DNA of 64,000 nt from Pipra filicauda (lineage: Eukaryota; Chordata; Aves; Passeriformes; Pipridae), in NCBI RefSeq assembly GCF_003945595.2, contig NW_024104507.1:186001-250000 (forward strand). The letters are read 5' to 3'. The notes beneath the pieces were generated by a model, which saw only the letters and a program-made list of their open reading frames with translations, searched no databases and was not told the DNA's origin. This document shows positions 25,601 to 38,700 of the stretch, piece by piece. Each line of letters begins with the position of its first letter. The first letter of the stretch is position 1. The translations under genes and the position numbers were made by a program.

Positions 25601-27181
25601 GTGCTTTTTTCACATGCAGGTGCACAAGTCTGTAATAAATGGTATCTGGAACATAACCATGTTCAATAGTCCCTGTTCCTTCTATTCTGGGTACAGGTAG
25701 ATGCAGAAGTCTTATTGTCTCTAAACACTCTCACCTTCTAGCTGGTTCTGAAATACAGTCTTTTTATCCTGGAGTCATTTCAGTATCATTTTGAAATGGG
25801 ATTTAAAATCTGCAGGCATGGTATTGATAGCAATGCCATTTAGGCACTGTCTTGTTTTTGCTTCCCATTTAATGAGCGACCACAGTAGAAAATAGTAGAT
25901 ATTATCCAAGAAGTTCCCAAGTTCTAGTCTCTCAAATTATCAGATCACATGTAACCAACGTGAAATTTTTAACTCCCCTGTCATGTCCTAATCTGACACA
26001 CCATAACTTCAAAATAAACAGTGGTAAGGAAAAATAAATCATCACTCTACAAACAGCCAGAGCTTTATGGTTCACAGCTCTGCATGGTAATCCCTTCTTG
26101 TCACTGCCTGGTTTGTATACTCAGTGTAATAGGTACAATCCATGACAACTGACTCATAAAACTTAGATATTAAACAGCAATTAGTGTCAAAAATTATGAT
26201 AGAACTTAACAACTTCCTTAAAAAAAATGTCCTTTTGGGTTCTAAAGCATGTTATCCCCTTCTGAAACAATTTATCATTATTCTGAGGCAATCACCATAT
26301 CTACCTCCAGTTTCTGATGTACAAATTTTCCAAAAATCTGTTTTCTATAATGCCCATCCATTCAGTCAACACCATTTTGGTCAGTATTAAGGATGCCTGA
26401 ATGCACAACAGACAGATTCCATGGAATCCACCACACAATAAAGACATTAAACTGTCATCTGGCATATACAGCTGAGGTTCAGCCAAATTCACTTTGTGCA
26501 AATTTAACTTGTGTTAAGCCAAGCAAAATGAATTATTGTCACAGAACAACTGACAGATGACTATAGGGTGAAAATAAACATGAGGTTAATTAAATCTTTG
26601 ACTGGTAATAGGAAGGATAATACACTTATTTTTTGGCCATGATGTTCTTACCACAATGGGAGAAACATTCAACATATTCTATTTCCAAAGGAAGAATGGA
26701 GGTCATAAATTTTAAGCCAGTTATGAAGTGGTTCTAGAAACAGTTGGCAGATCACACCAGCACCTAAATACCATGAGCTGGGAGACTTTTATCATAATGG
26801 TTTTCTGACATAAAATTCCATTTCTGAAGGGAAAAAAATTCTCTGATAAGATGCTGATTGTCCACCAGAAATTAAGCAAAATGTAGTACTTCATTGGGAG
26901 TCTACTTGACCAGGATATTTTGACTGCCTAACTGCCTCAAATCACCTCACTTCCATCAGATTAAAATATCAAATTTATTTTCTTATGTTATCTCTCTTGA
27001 TATGTACAGTAATTCTGCATCCTTTTTTTTTACCTTGTCAAAGTACCCAGAAGATAATTTTTATGAACAACCTTTCCCCTGAATTTGCCAGTGTCAAAGC
27101 ATCTGCTCTATGGGAATTGTCTACATTTCCTCTACAGTTGATGAAAGGAGGAGTGGAAGTCTCATCCTTCTGGGTGATTCT
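22644..27181. other. Unrecognised AT-rich sequence
   Basis: Apart from the 187-codon frame described separately, I recognise nothing. There is a 13-A run at 24989-25001. No CR1 landmark words were found on either strand. Confidence 0.6.
22715..23278 (-). other. Longest open reading frame, 187 codons, unrecognised
   Basis: A minus-strand frame starts with ATG at 23278 (a TAG lies in frame two codons upstream) and runs 187 residues. The first ~25 residues are hydrophobic (AASMFLFFCFLMPCII), resembling a signal peptide or anchor. The rest has many cysteines (for example NLCKCLCFKRCTCS), is K- and S-rich, and has no domain I know. The context around the ATG is poor (C at -3). In DNA this rich in A and T a stop-free run of this length is uncommon by chance but not impossible in 64 kb. 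There is no promoter, splice or poly(A) evidence. Most likely non-coding, but it is the longest frame here. Confidence 0.12.
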
Positions 27182-27207
27182 TCTCTCTCTCTCTCTCTCT
27201 CTCTCTC
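27182..27207 (+). repeat. (TC)13 microsatellite
   Basis: An uninterrupted dinucleotide repeat of 13 TC units, about 75 bases upstream of a CR1 fragment. Perfect and long enough to be variable in length between individuals. Confidence 0.95.
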
Positions 27208-27247
27208 CCCCTTCTCACAATAAGCAAGCACCTCTGTGACCAAAATG

Positions 27248-27287
27248 CAGATATTTTTTGGCACATCCAGATATTTTTTGGTGCATC
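27248..27287. repeat. 20-bp tandem duplication at a CR1 boundary
   Basis: Two adjacent copies of a 20-base unit, CAGATATTTTTTGGCACATC and CAGATATTTTTTGGTGCATC, differing at two positions. The last part of the second copy merges into CR1 sequence (GGTGCATCCTGGGCTGC), so the duplication straddles the element's 5' boundary. Confidence 0.9.
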
Positions 27288-27662
27288 CTGGGCTGCATCA
27301 AAAGCAGCGCGACGTGGGCAGCTCTTGTCTGCTGTTATGAGACCCCACCTGGAGTCCATCCAGCTCTGGGGCCCCAACGTAAGAAAGCCATGGAGCTCCT
27401 CAAGAGAGTCCAGAGGAGAACCACAAAGATGCTCAGAGGGCTGGAGCATCTTGCCTATAAGAACAAGCTGAGAGAGTTGGATTGTCCAGCTGAGAGCTGG
27501 ATTGTTCTGTCTGGAAAAGAGAGGATTCTGGGGTGACATTAGAGCAGCATTCCAGTAACTAAAGGGGCTACAAGAGAGCTGGAGAGGGACATGTTACAAG
27601 GACATATAGTGACAGCACAAAGGGTAATGGCTTTAACTGAAAGAGAGTAGGTTTAGAGTCAA
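27281..27662 (+). mobile_element. CR1 LINE fragment lacking its 3' end
   Basis: This segment comes from the 3' half of CR1, upstream of the terminal region. Landmarks are ATCCTGGGCTGCATCAAAAG, then GAGACCCCACCTGGAGTCCA, CAGCTCTGGGGCCCCAACGT, GAGAGTCCAGAGGAGAACCA, CTCAGAGGGCTGGAGCATCT and, near the end, AGGGTAATGGCTTTAACTGA. It still reads through 92 codons in the plus sense (27258-27536), with residues such as ALGPQRKKAMELLKRVQRRT matching the C-terminal part of the CR1 ORF2 protein. LINE copies are normally truncated at the 5' end. This one stops at about 27662, before the CAGGTTGCCCAGAG block and the octamer tail, so the 3' end was deleted after insertion. Confidence 0.93.
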
Positions 27663-28616
27663 TCTGTCTGGTTTTTAAATAGTTATGTTTGCTAGCATGA
27701 AATGCAACTAGCTAGAGATGCTCTGGGAAAGCAAAACCAAGCACTAGTTGCTTACAGACAATTTTTTTCCAAAATTATATGCTCAAAACAGTGTAATTCC
27801 AGTCAAGACAGAATTGACTGATTGTGCTTCTAATGTCTTTTGTTAAAGAATAACAGCAACCTTTCTCTACCCCATCCCTCCTCCCCACTTTTCTTGAATG
27901 AATCATATTTTTGGCAAAGGGGCTGCACCCTCCTTCTGTCTCAGATTTCTCCCCATATTCTGAACAAGATGTAACCTTTTGTACCCATTTATTACATCAC
28001 CAGGCCCACATCCACTGCTGTGCATTGGGAAAACAAGCAGCACAGCCCTGAACAGAATGGTAATTACAGCCCTGGCTCCCAGGCTACAAATGCGTGTGCA
28101 AGCACATCTGCAGAGTCAGAAGGGGGTAAACACTCATATTGAGAAACTGGAGTTTAGCAGAGTTGATCCTCAGAATTCACTCTCCTGTGAACTTTTCATA
28201 GTGAGTTAACTTTCTTTGCCTGGGATGCAATTAGAGATTTACAAACCGAGCCTCACACACCAGCACAGCCCCCTCTTTTCGTAAGTGCAGCACGTCCTCG
28301 TGGGCACATGATCCACTGAAGCTGTTGCTCCATTGTAATCAAAACACACAAATTCCTTTGCATTAGATCAAATCAAAGACCACCTGTTCCTTGCAGGAGG
28401 CTGCAGCCCTGACTGAGTTGCCACACTGTCAATGAGAGCATAAATCAGCCAGAAATTCAGCCAAAGAAGTCAGGCTGGGACCTGCTCTTGACTCCTGAAA
28501 TCCCAGCAGACAACTCTGAGAAATTTGACATTAAAAAGTCACATCACTTTTCAGATCTCTGCATGACAGCCAAGAATGTGGATATCACATCCACTCACTA
28601 TTATTTGAACTGTATT
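27663..28616. other. Unrecognised sequence
   Basis: Nothing recognised. Slightly less AT-rich than average between 27880 and 28520, with short frames only. Confidence 0.6.
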
Positions 28617-28980
28617 GAGTCTCTAGATTTGTGAATTTATATCTTTAATAAATTGGAAATATGTAATACATTGTCTGTCCCACCACTCAAGTGGTTTGGA
28701 CTAAAAACTATGCAAACCATTTTATAGGAACAAGTTGACCTTAATTTTCTAAGCGTATTATCACGATAATAGTCTCATGTAATTCAGATATGACCACTTT
28801 TTGCAAGATTGGAGTCGTGGGCAGGGAGAGTAGGCTTTGCATCAACAAACCTTTAGGTAACCTTTCTATCTGAAGGCAGTAAATATCTATAATTTTTTAT
28901 AAAAATGACTTGAGTGGTGGGACAGACAGGGTATTACCTATTTCCAATTTATTATAGATATAAATTCAGAAATCTGGACT
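28617..28980. repeat. Long imperfect inverted repeat (about 74-bp arms)
   Basis: The left arm at 28617-28692 and the right arm at 28908-28980 are reverse complements over about 73-76 bases, with a few substitutions and one 2-base gap (I count roughly nine in ten positions matching). A shared core is AATTTATATCT..AATAAATTGGAAATA..GTAATAC..TGTCTGTCCCACCACTCAAGT on the left, and its complement on the right. The 215-base spacer is AT-rich, has no frame and resembles no known element. I cannot find a convincing target-site duplication beside the outer ends. It may be a small terminal-inverted-repeat (MITE-like) element, or an inverted duplication made by template switching during replication. Confidence 0.85.
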
Positions 28981-31557
28981 ATTCACAACAATAAAACACA
29001 AATCACAAAGCAAAAGAGACTAAAATCAGGTTGCCCTGGCTAAGCAAAACAGTGAAAGATTCACATATGTATGTGTATACACAAACACATGTATAAATAA
29101 ATTCTCAAATTAATTCGAGGCCTTCTGTTGCTACATAACTGCTCCTTCTATGCAGAGAAAACAATTGGGAATACTTTAGTATAATTAGGGACAGAATTTA
29201 AAGATTCATTTCCTTCATGATTGCATTAATTATACATTTTAAGCAAGAAACAGAACTGTTGCTCTTATTTAAGAATTATGCCCTAAAAGTTGTGTAAAAC
29301 ACAACTTTTCAAAGATGAGATAAAGATCTTCTTGTCTACTTTTTTGCTTCAAGATTGGCCCAGCCTATTTTTCTTGACTTGTGCCCTCATTACATGAAAT
29401 ACTTACTTCCTAAATGGTAGTAGGCATTTTTTCAACCCGTCACCTGTGAGCTCCAAGTTGTCAAAGTGTTTGTTTCTTACTTAAACTTTGATGCTATTTC
29501 ATACCCTATGAAAACACTTCCTACTTTAATTTTGACTGCCATAATAAACTAGACCTGGGTGCTGCTTGCAAAAACTTTATTTACTGTCAACCTTTCCTGC
29601 AAGCTTGGATTTTTTGGCTTCTCTGACTGTACATTTCATGAAAATTTGGTATGGAATTCTGGTCCAGAGAGGTCAACAGAAGGAATGGTATTGATCACAA
29701 GGCTGGAATTTCGTGTCCTGTGTTTAAAGGAGGAGACAATTTAGGACACATTTTGCAGGGATTGATGACTCTTTCATCAAAATCAATATTTGAAGCTCAT
29801 TCCAGCAGTCTGAAGTTGCCAGAAATTATTTATCTGCTTATCTTTGCTCAATATGTTAATAGCTTCCTGAATTTCTGATAATACATCTTGGAAACTGTTA
29901 TCTCCTTTTTTCACTTATCAGTGGCATACTGGGACACCTTATCAGTGTCCACTACATAATTTCTTTGAAAAATGTGAGAGGGAAGCAAAGGAAGCAAATG
30001 TCAAAAAATTGATGAAGTGTTTTGCAAATTTATAGCTCTGGCTTAGTTCTTGTCAAAAGGATTCCCGTGTCTTAACTGGGATCATTTCTACATGTTTGTC
30101 AGAAATTGAAGTGAAATGTTGGTTTAATTAATTCAATACAGTTAAAACTTAGGATAAACCCCCAGTGGTTCTCAGCACTCTGCACGACAGAGGAATTTAC
30201 AACAAGCACTGACATCTCTGCAGACTTCAGTGTCAGGCAGTGATTTCCCTTGCCCACAGGTACTGCAGGCTCTGCAGTTCCCAACAGCATTTAGACCTTG
30301 AGCTCGTTTCAGTCAGCTATGACATTTTGTATAAATGTTATAGGACAACTTTATGGACGACAGAAAAGTTAATTTCATCCTCCAATTTAAAAAAGAAAAA
30401 AGCCCTCTCTGTCCTTATAGCAGCTGACACCAGCAGGGCCTAATGAACCTGTTAATTTTCTAATATACACTAATGAAAACTGTGATTAGTTACAGGCCAG
30501 CTGGGCTGCTAAATAGTTGATTTATATCATATTTAAAATGAGAGCTCAGAAAATAAAGGGCTTATACTTATCTCTAGTCTCCAGAATTAAAGGTTAAATC
30601 TGACCTTGGGATTTGGGGGCCTTTTAAGTTTTGTTTTGTTCTTTACACAGAATACTTGAGGCTCTTCATGTTCATTGACAATACTGTACAGAAGTCCAGT
30701 TCTACTGAAAAGAGGAACCTTGTAAATTAAACAAGGAAATCAGAGAAGCATTTTACTCCTTTACTGAATCTCCTGTTTCACTCTCTTCCCTATTGAAATA
30801 CAAGTATTTCAGCTAATCACCATGCAGTGGATACATTCCTTCACTTGTCCTGTTCAGTAAAGAGAATTTTAAGTTAATTAATTTCATATTTTCATTACAC
30901 CGAACTAGGATTAACAGAAAACACTGCAACTTTACACAGCTAAAGAAACCCTCTTCCAGTTAGGCAATCGTAATTAGTGCTTTGATTTTGCAATAGGGTG
31001 AAAATCTTTATTCTGTATCTTGTACAGACTTTTAAATTGTTTGTTTGGATAGTCCAATAGGCACAAATTGCTTATTTTACCTTATTATGTTGGAAGCTTA
31101 TGGCATTAGACCAAATATATATATAAGATCAATAAATTATTAACATTTTAGAGGGAATAGAAAAACAATGGCATTCATCTTCTGAATGATCCAAGGAAAC
31201 GAGACTTCATTGGTTATTTTGGAGGCAAAACCTAATAAAACTAATTTTAACTAACAAAAGCCTCTCTCTTTAAAGAATTTTCTGGAGAACTGCAAATATT
31301 AAGGCCAAATGCCATAACTGCCAAGGTGTTTGGTTTACATATTTTGAAGTTCTACTGGAGTGAAGGTAAATTCCATTTCTCCGTATTTTTTACTCACAGG
31401 TCTAGAAAAATCTCTAGTAACTTCCTGGGAAAATGGCAACAGCATCAGAGATAAACCCCAAAGTACATGACATTTTTCAAGTTTCCCCTGCTGAAGTGAA
31501 TTAACAAGCACATTTTCCCCAGTGTTCCCCATGCTAATAAAATGCAGGAAGTCAGCA

Positions 31558-31575
31558 TCTCTCTCTCTCTCTCTC
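31558..31575 (+). repeat. (TC)9 microsatellite
   Basis: Nine uninterrupted TC units. Confidence 0.92.
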
Positions 31576-33828
31576 AATGAAATTAAACCCATCTATAACT
31601 ATCATTCTTCGTTTGTATAGTCAGAACAGGAGCCCTGTTAATTCAAAATACAAAAAAAATTGCATGAAGAACGATGAGACCCTAAGTTGAAATAGTTTTT
31701 TTTCATTTATCAAGATGCAAGATCTTGTTTTTATTTCTTACCAATCTGTTTTGCTGCTACGTTACGTTCAGTCACTATTGCAGTTATCAAAGACTGTGCA
31801 GAGAAGACTCAGTGATGGCTTTGGCACAGGACAAGGATGTAATCTAGTGATTTAGTGTGTATAATAGAAGGAAGATGGGTTTTAACTCTGCTCTAACTGC
31901 AGCAGTAAAAAAACCTACCTGACTAAATTGCATACCTAATTTTACATGTCCAATGACAATTCTGCTGAGGTATTTTCAGACCAGTTCTGCAAAGCACTTG
32001 ATCATTTGCCAGCCTGAAAGGATGTAAAAAGCCAAAAAGTCCTATTTGGATGTTCTGTCCTGAGTAAGAGCATTACATCCTTGTCTGTGTTCAGCCCTCA
32101 ATCTTTACTAAAGTTATTTCATTACTCTGAAATTAGGCCACCTATTTATTTGCCTAAGATTTTGGTCAGGAAGAGCAATACTGTCCCACTGCACTGAGGC
32201 ACGGCCTGCTTGCTTCATTATTGTCCATCAGCACCCAACACCAGAGAAAAGACAGGAAGAAACCAAACATGAAACAATTATCTTCCTCCACTTACCCATT
32301 TTCAAAATTTTCTAAAGTTTGAAGCTGCAAGTTTAATAGTATTTCTATATTTCTCTTAGTCCTAAGTTTACTCTGAATACTTCTATTTCTCATTTACATT
32401 TTTATGTCTATTTTTTTGCCCTCCACAGCTTCAAATTCCAGAGTTCAACACTAATTGCACATTGTGTGATTAAAGAGAAACGTGTTTTCTTTTTACAGTT
32501 TTAAGCTCATTTTTTTCCCCATGTGAACTTTCATTTTTCTTGTCACCTTGACTACCCAAGGTAAACAAATTTGAAAACAGAAGCACAGGCCTCTAATAAA
32601 TAGCATTTACAACACTGAATCTGAATGACCTGTCTAATTCACAAATATATTTTCATAATTAATTATCCATGCATGTATTCACAGGTGTGTAATACTGAAA
32701 ATCCCAATTTCACTTCACTGAATTCACTGAACTTCTATGAAATCTTCTGAAATTTAACATCTAATATTAAAGTCAAATATAAGTGAGCAGCATCTAAACT
32801 TTTTTTTCTTTAAAGGAGAAAAAAATTCCCTACATTAAATTGATTCCTGTTATTAGAAACAGTAACAGTGGTAACAAGTTAATGCCTAGCTTCTAGCTGA
32901 GGCTATCATCCTACTTTTAGAAGAGATGAGATCTGGGACCTAAACAAAATATTCCTTTTACTTCAAAGAAAATACCAGAAGCATAGATGTAGACACACTC
33001 TTACCAAGACTGCTGAAACTAAAGATTGTTAATGGTATTCCAGCCCTCTCCAAAAAATTGAGACCCAAGTGTGGTATAATCACATAAAAAGAAAACTGCC
33101 TTCCATCTGTCTCTGTGGTTGAGTAAAAAGATGAAAAAAATGGATCAATTAAGAGGAATAAAGAAAACATCCACCAACATAATTGAAGCACTGGCACTAT
33201 TATCAAGAAGATAATCCAATATTATCTTTTGACTGTCTTCAAAGAGGATGCTCTTGTCCACAGATATTTTAGAATAACTAAGTGCACTATCAAACCACAA
33301 AACCATTTAAAGAATGCTGAATAAGCCATTTGGAATTCTATGGCAGTCACAGAGCATTTTAAATTATGCTCATAATATTCTTTTCCTCAGGAAAGTTATT
33401 CAGTGTACCTTAATGGAATGGAAATTTTCATACCAAGTGTAGAAATCTGATGAACTGAACACCACTGAAACATTTATTTGTATACCACCAGCATAACCTA
33501 TGTCTTTAAAAAGAGCTACAACACACTACATGCAGCTTTATCTCCTGATGAACATGTATTCTTACAGAATTTCAACTAAAACAGGTATCATAGCAGTTGG
33601 TGTGGCAGGATATGACATCACGAGCTTTGTAAGTTAATTCCAAGGATATGAAACTTCCCCTCAGCATCAGAATGGATTATAGTATTGTAGCATCAAGAAG
33701 AAGCTCTGGTGAGACCCCTTGCAGACCAGTTTTACTGTAAATAAGACACAATTTCATCGAGAGTACATCTCCAAAATTACCCCAGTGTGATAGAAACTGT
33801 TATTCTGTGAATTCTGAGATAACAGGAA

Positions 33829-33871
33829 CAGAAAAGAAAAAAGAGAAAAGAAAAAAACTCACCCCCCCCCC
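33829..33871 (+). repeat. Purine tract followed by C10 run
   Basis: A GA/A-rich stretch (GAAAAGAAAAAAGAG-type) leads into ten consecutive C at 33862-33871. The abrupt change from an all-purine to an all-C run is a low-complexity site likely to be unstable and difficult to sequence. Confidence 0.85.
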
Positions 33872-35397
33872 GCCTTAACATAGTTTCTAATGCTCTTGGG
33901 TGCTCACTGGTGTAACATAAAGAGATCTCCTTCAGGTCAAGGGAAGGGGTAAGATGTTCATATGGACCTCAGATCTTCAAAATTTATAAGCTAATAAAAT
34001 GTATATATATCTTTAATTACTCTAAGAACCTGTTGAGGAAGAATTGGGCAATCTCTGTTAGGAATATAGATATGTTTCTTGAAAAGAAGTATATAAATGT
34101 GGAATATCATTTGTTAGCAATAGCCACTAGTGTAAATTCCTTACCACTGCTCTCCTGAAGCAAATGACAGAGCAGAAATCTCAAGAAAATATGTTCTCAC
34201 TGACGTTTCAGACTAAGCGGCAGCACAAAAGTATCTCTCTTGGGCTTTCGTGCAAAACCTCCTTGGAGGCTGCACCACCAGTAACTTATGCAATTAATTG
34301 TAATTATTATGGAATCAATGCTAGTGTGTTGCCTTGGAGTGATGCTCACAGACAAACAAACCAAATACCTGGGTTGTAAAAAAGGTACAGAGGTAAGCAA
34401 AGAGGAAATAAGAAAAAAAAAAAGTAGTTCCTTAAGCAATTTTGCAGGAAAACAAATCCTCCCAAGAAGGCCTGTTTTCATCTTCTCTTTGACCTGAGTG
34501 TCTCTTCACTACACTCACACTGCTCTGCTCCAAACAGCTCAATGTCTGATGAAAGAGCTAATGCATGTAATTCCAAAAGCTCTTCATCATATTTCTATAT
34601 ATTTGTGTCTGCCACCATCCTAATGAAGTGTCATGGAAAACGCCAGCAGTAAATAATAATCTCAAACAAGAAAGTAGACTGCTCATGTTATGGTTTTCAG
34701 GTGACACTTTCCATACTGCTAATTAATCTGTCAAAAGCATAAAGTTGTTTAATGAACTAAAATAATTTCTCATTCATGACAGTAATTATGTCAAAAGGAA
34801 TATTTGTATTTGAAGTCTTGATTGATTTTGTGCTAAGATCACTACCTATTAATGTATTTATTCTGAAAAATTACACTGCCACCACCCACAATGAAAACGA
34901 CCTTGTGGGGAAACCACTGAAGCTCAAGTACCTTCTCTCTTCTATATATAACATACATTATCACAAAAGAAGTTAAATATAATTTCCTTAATGGAAAAAG
35001 GATGTCCTTAATTGCTTTATATAAAAATCAATTTAAATAGCAGAAGATGGAAAATGTCAAACCCCTAAAAACTTACTAATTATATTACCAAATACGATTT
35101 ACCATTTACAGTCCTGTTATTGACAGATTTAGAAGACAGAGATAATTTTGTGAGTCCAGGAGGAAATCTAGCAATATGTGTTACAAAACATATAAATGGT
35201 ATATAATAGCATTATATTTTAAGAGATACCATGGTACAGTATCTGAAGTAAGGCATTTGTTCCATAAAGCTTTTCACACTAAAAGATACTGTGGAACTAG
35301 ATGAAGCACCTGATCTACATGTTGAGCTACTCACAGATTTTGGAGACCAGAGCAGAGTATAAAATTATCTGGTTTTATTATGTAGTTTTGTGGGTCA

Positions 35398-35430
35398 TAA
35401 TATATATGGAATATATATATATATATATTT
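35398..35430. repeat. (AT)n microsatellite
   Basis: An interrupted AT repeat (TATATATGG then about ten AT units), self-complementary. Confidence 0.92.
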
Positions 35431-38400
35431 GGAAAAACAAACACACATCACTTTTCATGCTGACAGATTGACAGAGGATGACATTCCACATTGAAACCCT
35501 ATCAAAGAAATACTGAGCAGCTCTGGTAGCAGAGCTTTATTTCACTATTTTTTTAGTAGTCTCCAGATTTAAATAAATATATTTAGCTGTAAATACCACT
35601 GTTAAGGTAATGACCTCAGTGGCTTCTGTGAAAGTTCTCTTTTAAAAGGAAAATATATGATTTTGCCTATTTATATTAAAATGGTTTATTGTTTTCCTAT
35701 AGCTCTTTTAACAGTTTCCATAATTAAGGCATTCTCCTTGAAACACGGGAACATAAAACTGCTTTACAACACAGCATTCAGCAACATTAGACTCACAGAC
35801 CAAATGTACTGCTTTGATCAGCAAAGGTAAAGAAATGAAGAATGTGATAAAGTTGAATTCAGAAAAATTTAGATCAAACTATCTGTGAGGTTCAGTCCAG
35901 TAAGACCATCTTGAGTTCCTGGCAAGAACTGAAATAGTTCTTTAAAGTAAGTCTTTTGGTATGTAAAAATATATATGTGACATCACAAACTGAAATAAAG
36001 GGCAAAACAGAACTCAACACTGAAAATGAGTCTTCTCCATTGTATAGTTCTTCTCTGGCTGCTGAGAGTTCCTTCCATAATTAACCCCCCCAAAACACCT
36101 CACACATTCTCCCTGTTCATCCTCTGTGCTTGAGAAACAGGTTTATGGGCTGAAGAAAAGCTCAAGATCTGTGTTCTTTGCACTGCGTGTCTTTCCCATC
36201 TGAGAGCAACTCTACAAGGCAATCCAAAGAAATTAGGAATGCAGTGCATCTAAGAGTAAAATAAAGGTATGCTTTACACAGTACAGTAGGAGTCCTGCTC
36301 TGCCCTGGGTCAGAGTTATGAACTATCAAAACAGACATTGAGCCCAAGACGTTTGGATATTTTTCATACTCACTCACGTGGCTCACTTATCCTTCTTCCT
36401 TCCACCCCAACTGGATTTTGCCTTTTCTGAAGCATGATAAGGATGTCTACTTACCACTGTATGTGACTTTGCAGAACTCTTCCTCCCTAAACTTGATTGG
36501 CACCTGCCCACGTTTGTTTCTCAGTGTGACAAGTTTGAAACTTAAGCGAGACCAGTGTTACCATTGCTCTCCTTTTAAATCTTCAGAACCAGTGAGCAAA
36601 TATTATTGCTCAGTCAAAGATGAAAGAAGAGCAACATCAAGTTTCACTTAGAAAATCTCGGTAATAGTCAACTTTTCTCTCACCATCTGAGCAGCCCTGC
36701 TGACTAAAAGAGTTTCCTCTGACTTATGGGGAGGGAGACGAGGCTTACAACGTATTTCACGAGAATGACTAAACAAGAAGGCTCAAATCAGTTGTAAATC
36801 CTGTCTGGAACAAGAGTGAGAGCAGGCCCAGGCTACTAAGGCTGAAATATTATTCTTTTAACTTGATTGGTTTTGTGCTTTAAAAGCTTTTGGTGAGGGT
36901 TGTTATACTCTTGCTTTACCAGGTGCTCTTCTATAACACAGACATGTCATTACACTCTTTGTTCCCTACAGCCATTTTATACAGTGATTCAGTTCCAACA
37001 CAAAACCACTTCCCTCCCTCCCGATTGATTATGTTCTTTACAGCTGTTGATGGAAAAGACTGTCCACCTAGTGATACCCTGAAGGCTTCAAGGCTTCTTC
37101 ATAACACTGTCAGTCATCCTGTCACACCCTGCTATTGGAAAACCTCCTTTCACTTCTGCCATAGCTGGTTCCCACTTAACTTCATGCCACAATGGTCTTT
37201 CCTCAAGTCATTCTTGTTAAATTCGGTTCCACATCTGATGAATTTAATCTAAGCACTCCTTGCTTTAATCAGAGAACTCTCTCTTTCATATTTTCACCTT
37301 CACATAACATCTCTAATCAGATACTGTCTTTCGTACTGATTGGAACTAAAATTGTCAGAAAAAGGTACCAGAACAGGGAAACATGAGAAATTAGTCCATT
37401 CTCAGAAAGCTGTCTGTTTTCTGGCACATATGCATTGATTTAAACACAGAAGCATGAGGTTTTAATGTGAACTCTGGTTATTATTTTTATCTATTTTACT
37501 TTAAACATAGGTGAATTTCTCTCAGATGAGATTCAGTTTGTTTCTGAATCAGCTTCTGTCTCTGAATTTCTAGAGGAACCTGAAGATATTCAGTGAACAT
37601 GGAGCTGACAAGAAATGCACCTCCTCAAAATAATATATTTGCTTGTATCTCCATTTTGTCATCATTTTCAGCCTTGCCTGTTAGTCATTTTTTTGGTTGA
37701 AACACAGTCAAGAAATGTCTCCTTTGAAATTAATAAGGTTGAATGAAAAAGCAGCAGAAGGGCAGCAAATCATGGCCCTTTACCCATATACTTGTATGAA
37801 AAATGTCATACTATGCCTCAACATGTCAGACTTATTGCTCATGATAGAACATTTCTCTTGCAGAGAGTTCTAAGAACTACATCTGTTTTCCAGGCTATTC
37901 TTTTTCTGGCTTGTTAGCAATGAAAATGAAATTTCGCATGACTATGTCAAATAAACTTCTAAACCCAGCTATATAAAAAATTAATGTTTTCTTGGAATTG
38001 CAAAATGGCAAATTTAAGTTATCAAAAAATTGGACTGTGTGCTCTATGCTCTATGATCATTATTGCTAGACAATAGTATTTGAATATAAATAAAATTACA
38101 GATACAAATATACAGCAAAAAAATGCGAAAGAAATTTTCTGCCAAACCAAAGGAAATTAAAAGCCAATAAATTAAATAAAATGAGAACAGCAGAGCTGAC
38201 ATTTATGAAGAAAATCTATCAGTTTGGAGAATAAGAACCAGTACAGTTACTGATGCTTTTCAAGCAAAGCAACATGTTACCCTGTCAAGAAATATCAGCA
38301 GCAGTTAAAATCAAAGTAAATCATACTAAATAATATTTTGAATTACTTTGACGGAAACAGGTTAGTGATTAGATCGCAAAATGAGCCTAAACATCTTAAA

Positions 38401-38582
38401 ACGAACTATTCCTGGTTTTCCTTTTATAATATTTTTTTTTTTATTTTTTCACTTAAGGAGCAACAGATGTGAAAAACATTCAAGTGCAGAGTTATAGATG
38501 CCAAAAATTTGCCTTCACTTCTAACACAAGTTCTGAAGTGCACTGGATGAAGTCAAGGTGTACCAGGCTTTGAGTAGGAGGA

Positions 38583-38700
38583 AGGTGTTCAAGGCCAGGT
38601 TGGATGGAGCTTTGAGTGACTTGGTCTGGTGGAAGGGCCCTGCCCACAGCAGTGGGATTGGAACTAGGTGATCTTTAAGTGCTTTCCAACCCAACCATCA
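38583..38700 (+). mobile_element. CR1 LINE, 3' end fragment
   Basis: A plus-strand CR1 3' end. In order it shows GTGTTCAAGGCCAGGTTGGA, a GGAGCTTTGAG block, ACTTGGTCTGGTGGAAGGGC, CTGCCCACAGCAGTGGGATT, GGAACTAGGTGATCTTTAAG and CTTTCCAACCCAACCAT. This is the CR1 variant whose terminus reads GGTCCCTTCCAACCCAAACC rather than the GTTGGAAAAGACC type seen elsewhere in the window, so it belongs to a different subfamily from the copies at 42.7 and 59.1 kb. The octamer tail itself is lost or too diverged. Confidence 0.9.

Larger units (their letters stand above)
28981..38582. other. Long unrecognised AT-rich stretch
   Basis: Over 9 kb without a CR1 copy or other element that I can recognise. It holds a (TC)9 repeat (31558-31575), an A-rich tract followed by a C run (33829-33871) and an AT repeat (35398-35430). 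Open frames reach 120 codons at most (36890-37252, plus) and show no domain. Such a long transposon-free stretch is not unusual for bird intergenic DNA. Confidence 0.6.

Noticed and set aside
27162..27539. 125-codon minus-strand frame
   Set aside because: It is the antisense of the CR1 fragment and the CT microsatellite (hence its RERERERE-type repeat), not a gene.
33700..33720. CTCTGGTGAGACCCC as a CR1 fragment
   Set aside because: It resembles a CR1 word, but the flanks do not continue the homology.
36890..37252. 120-codon plus-strand frame
   Set aside because: No recognisable domain, and the frame does not begin with a convincing start codon.
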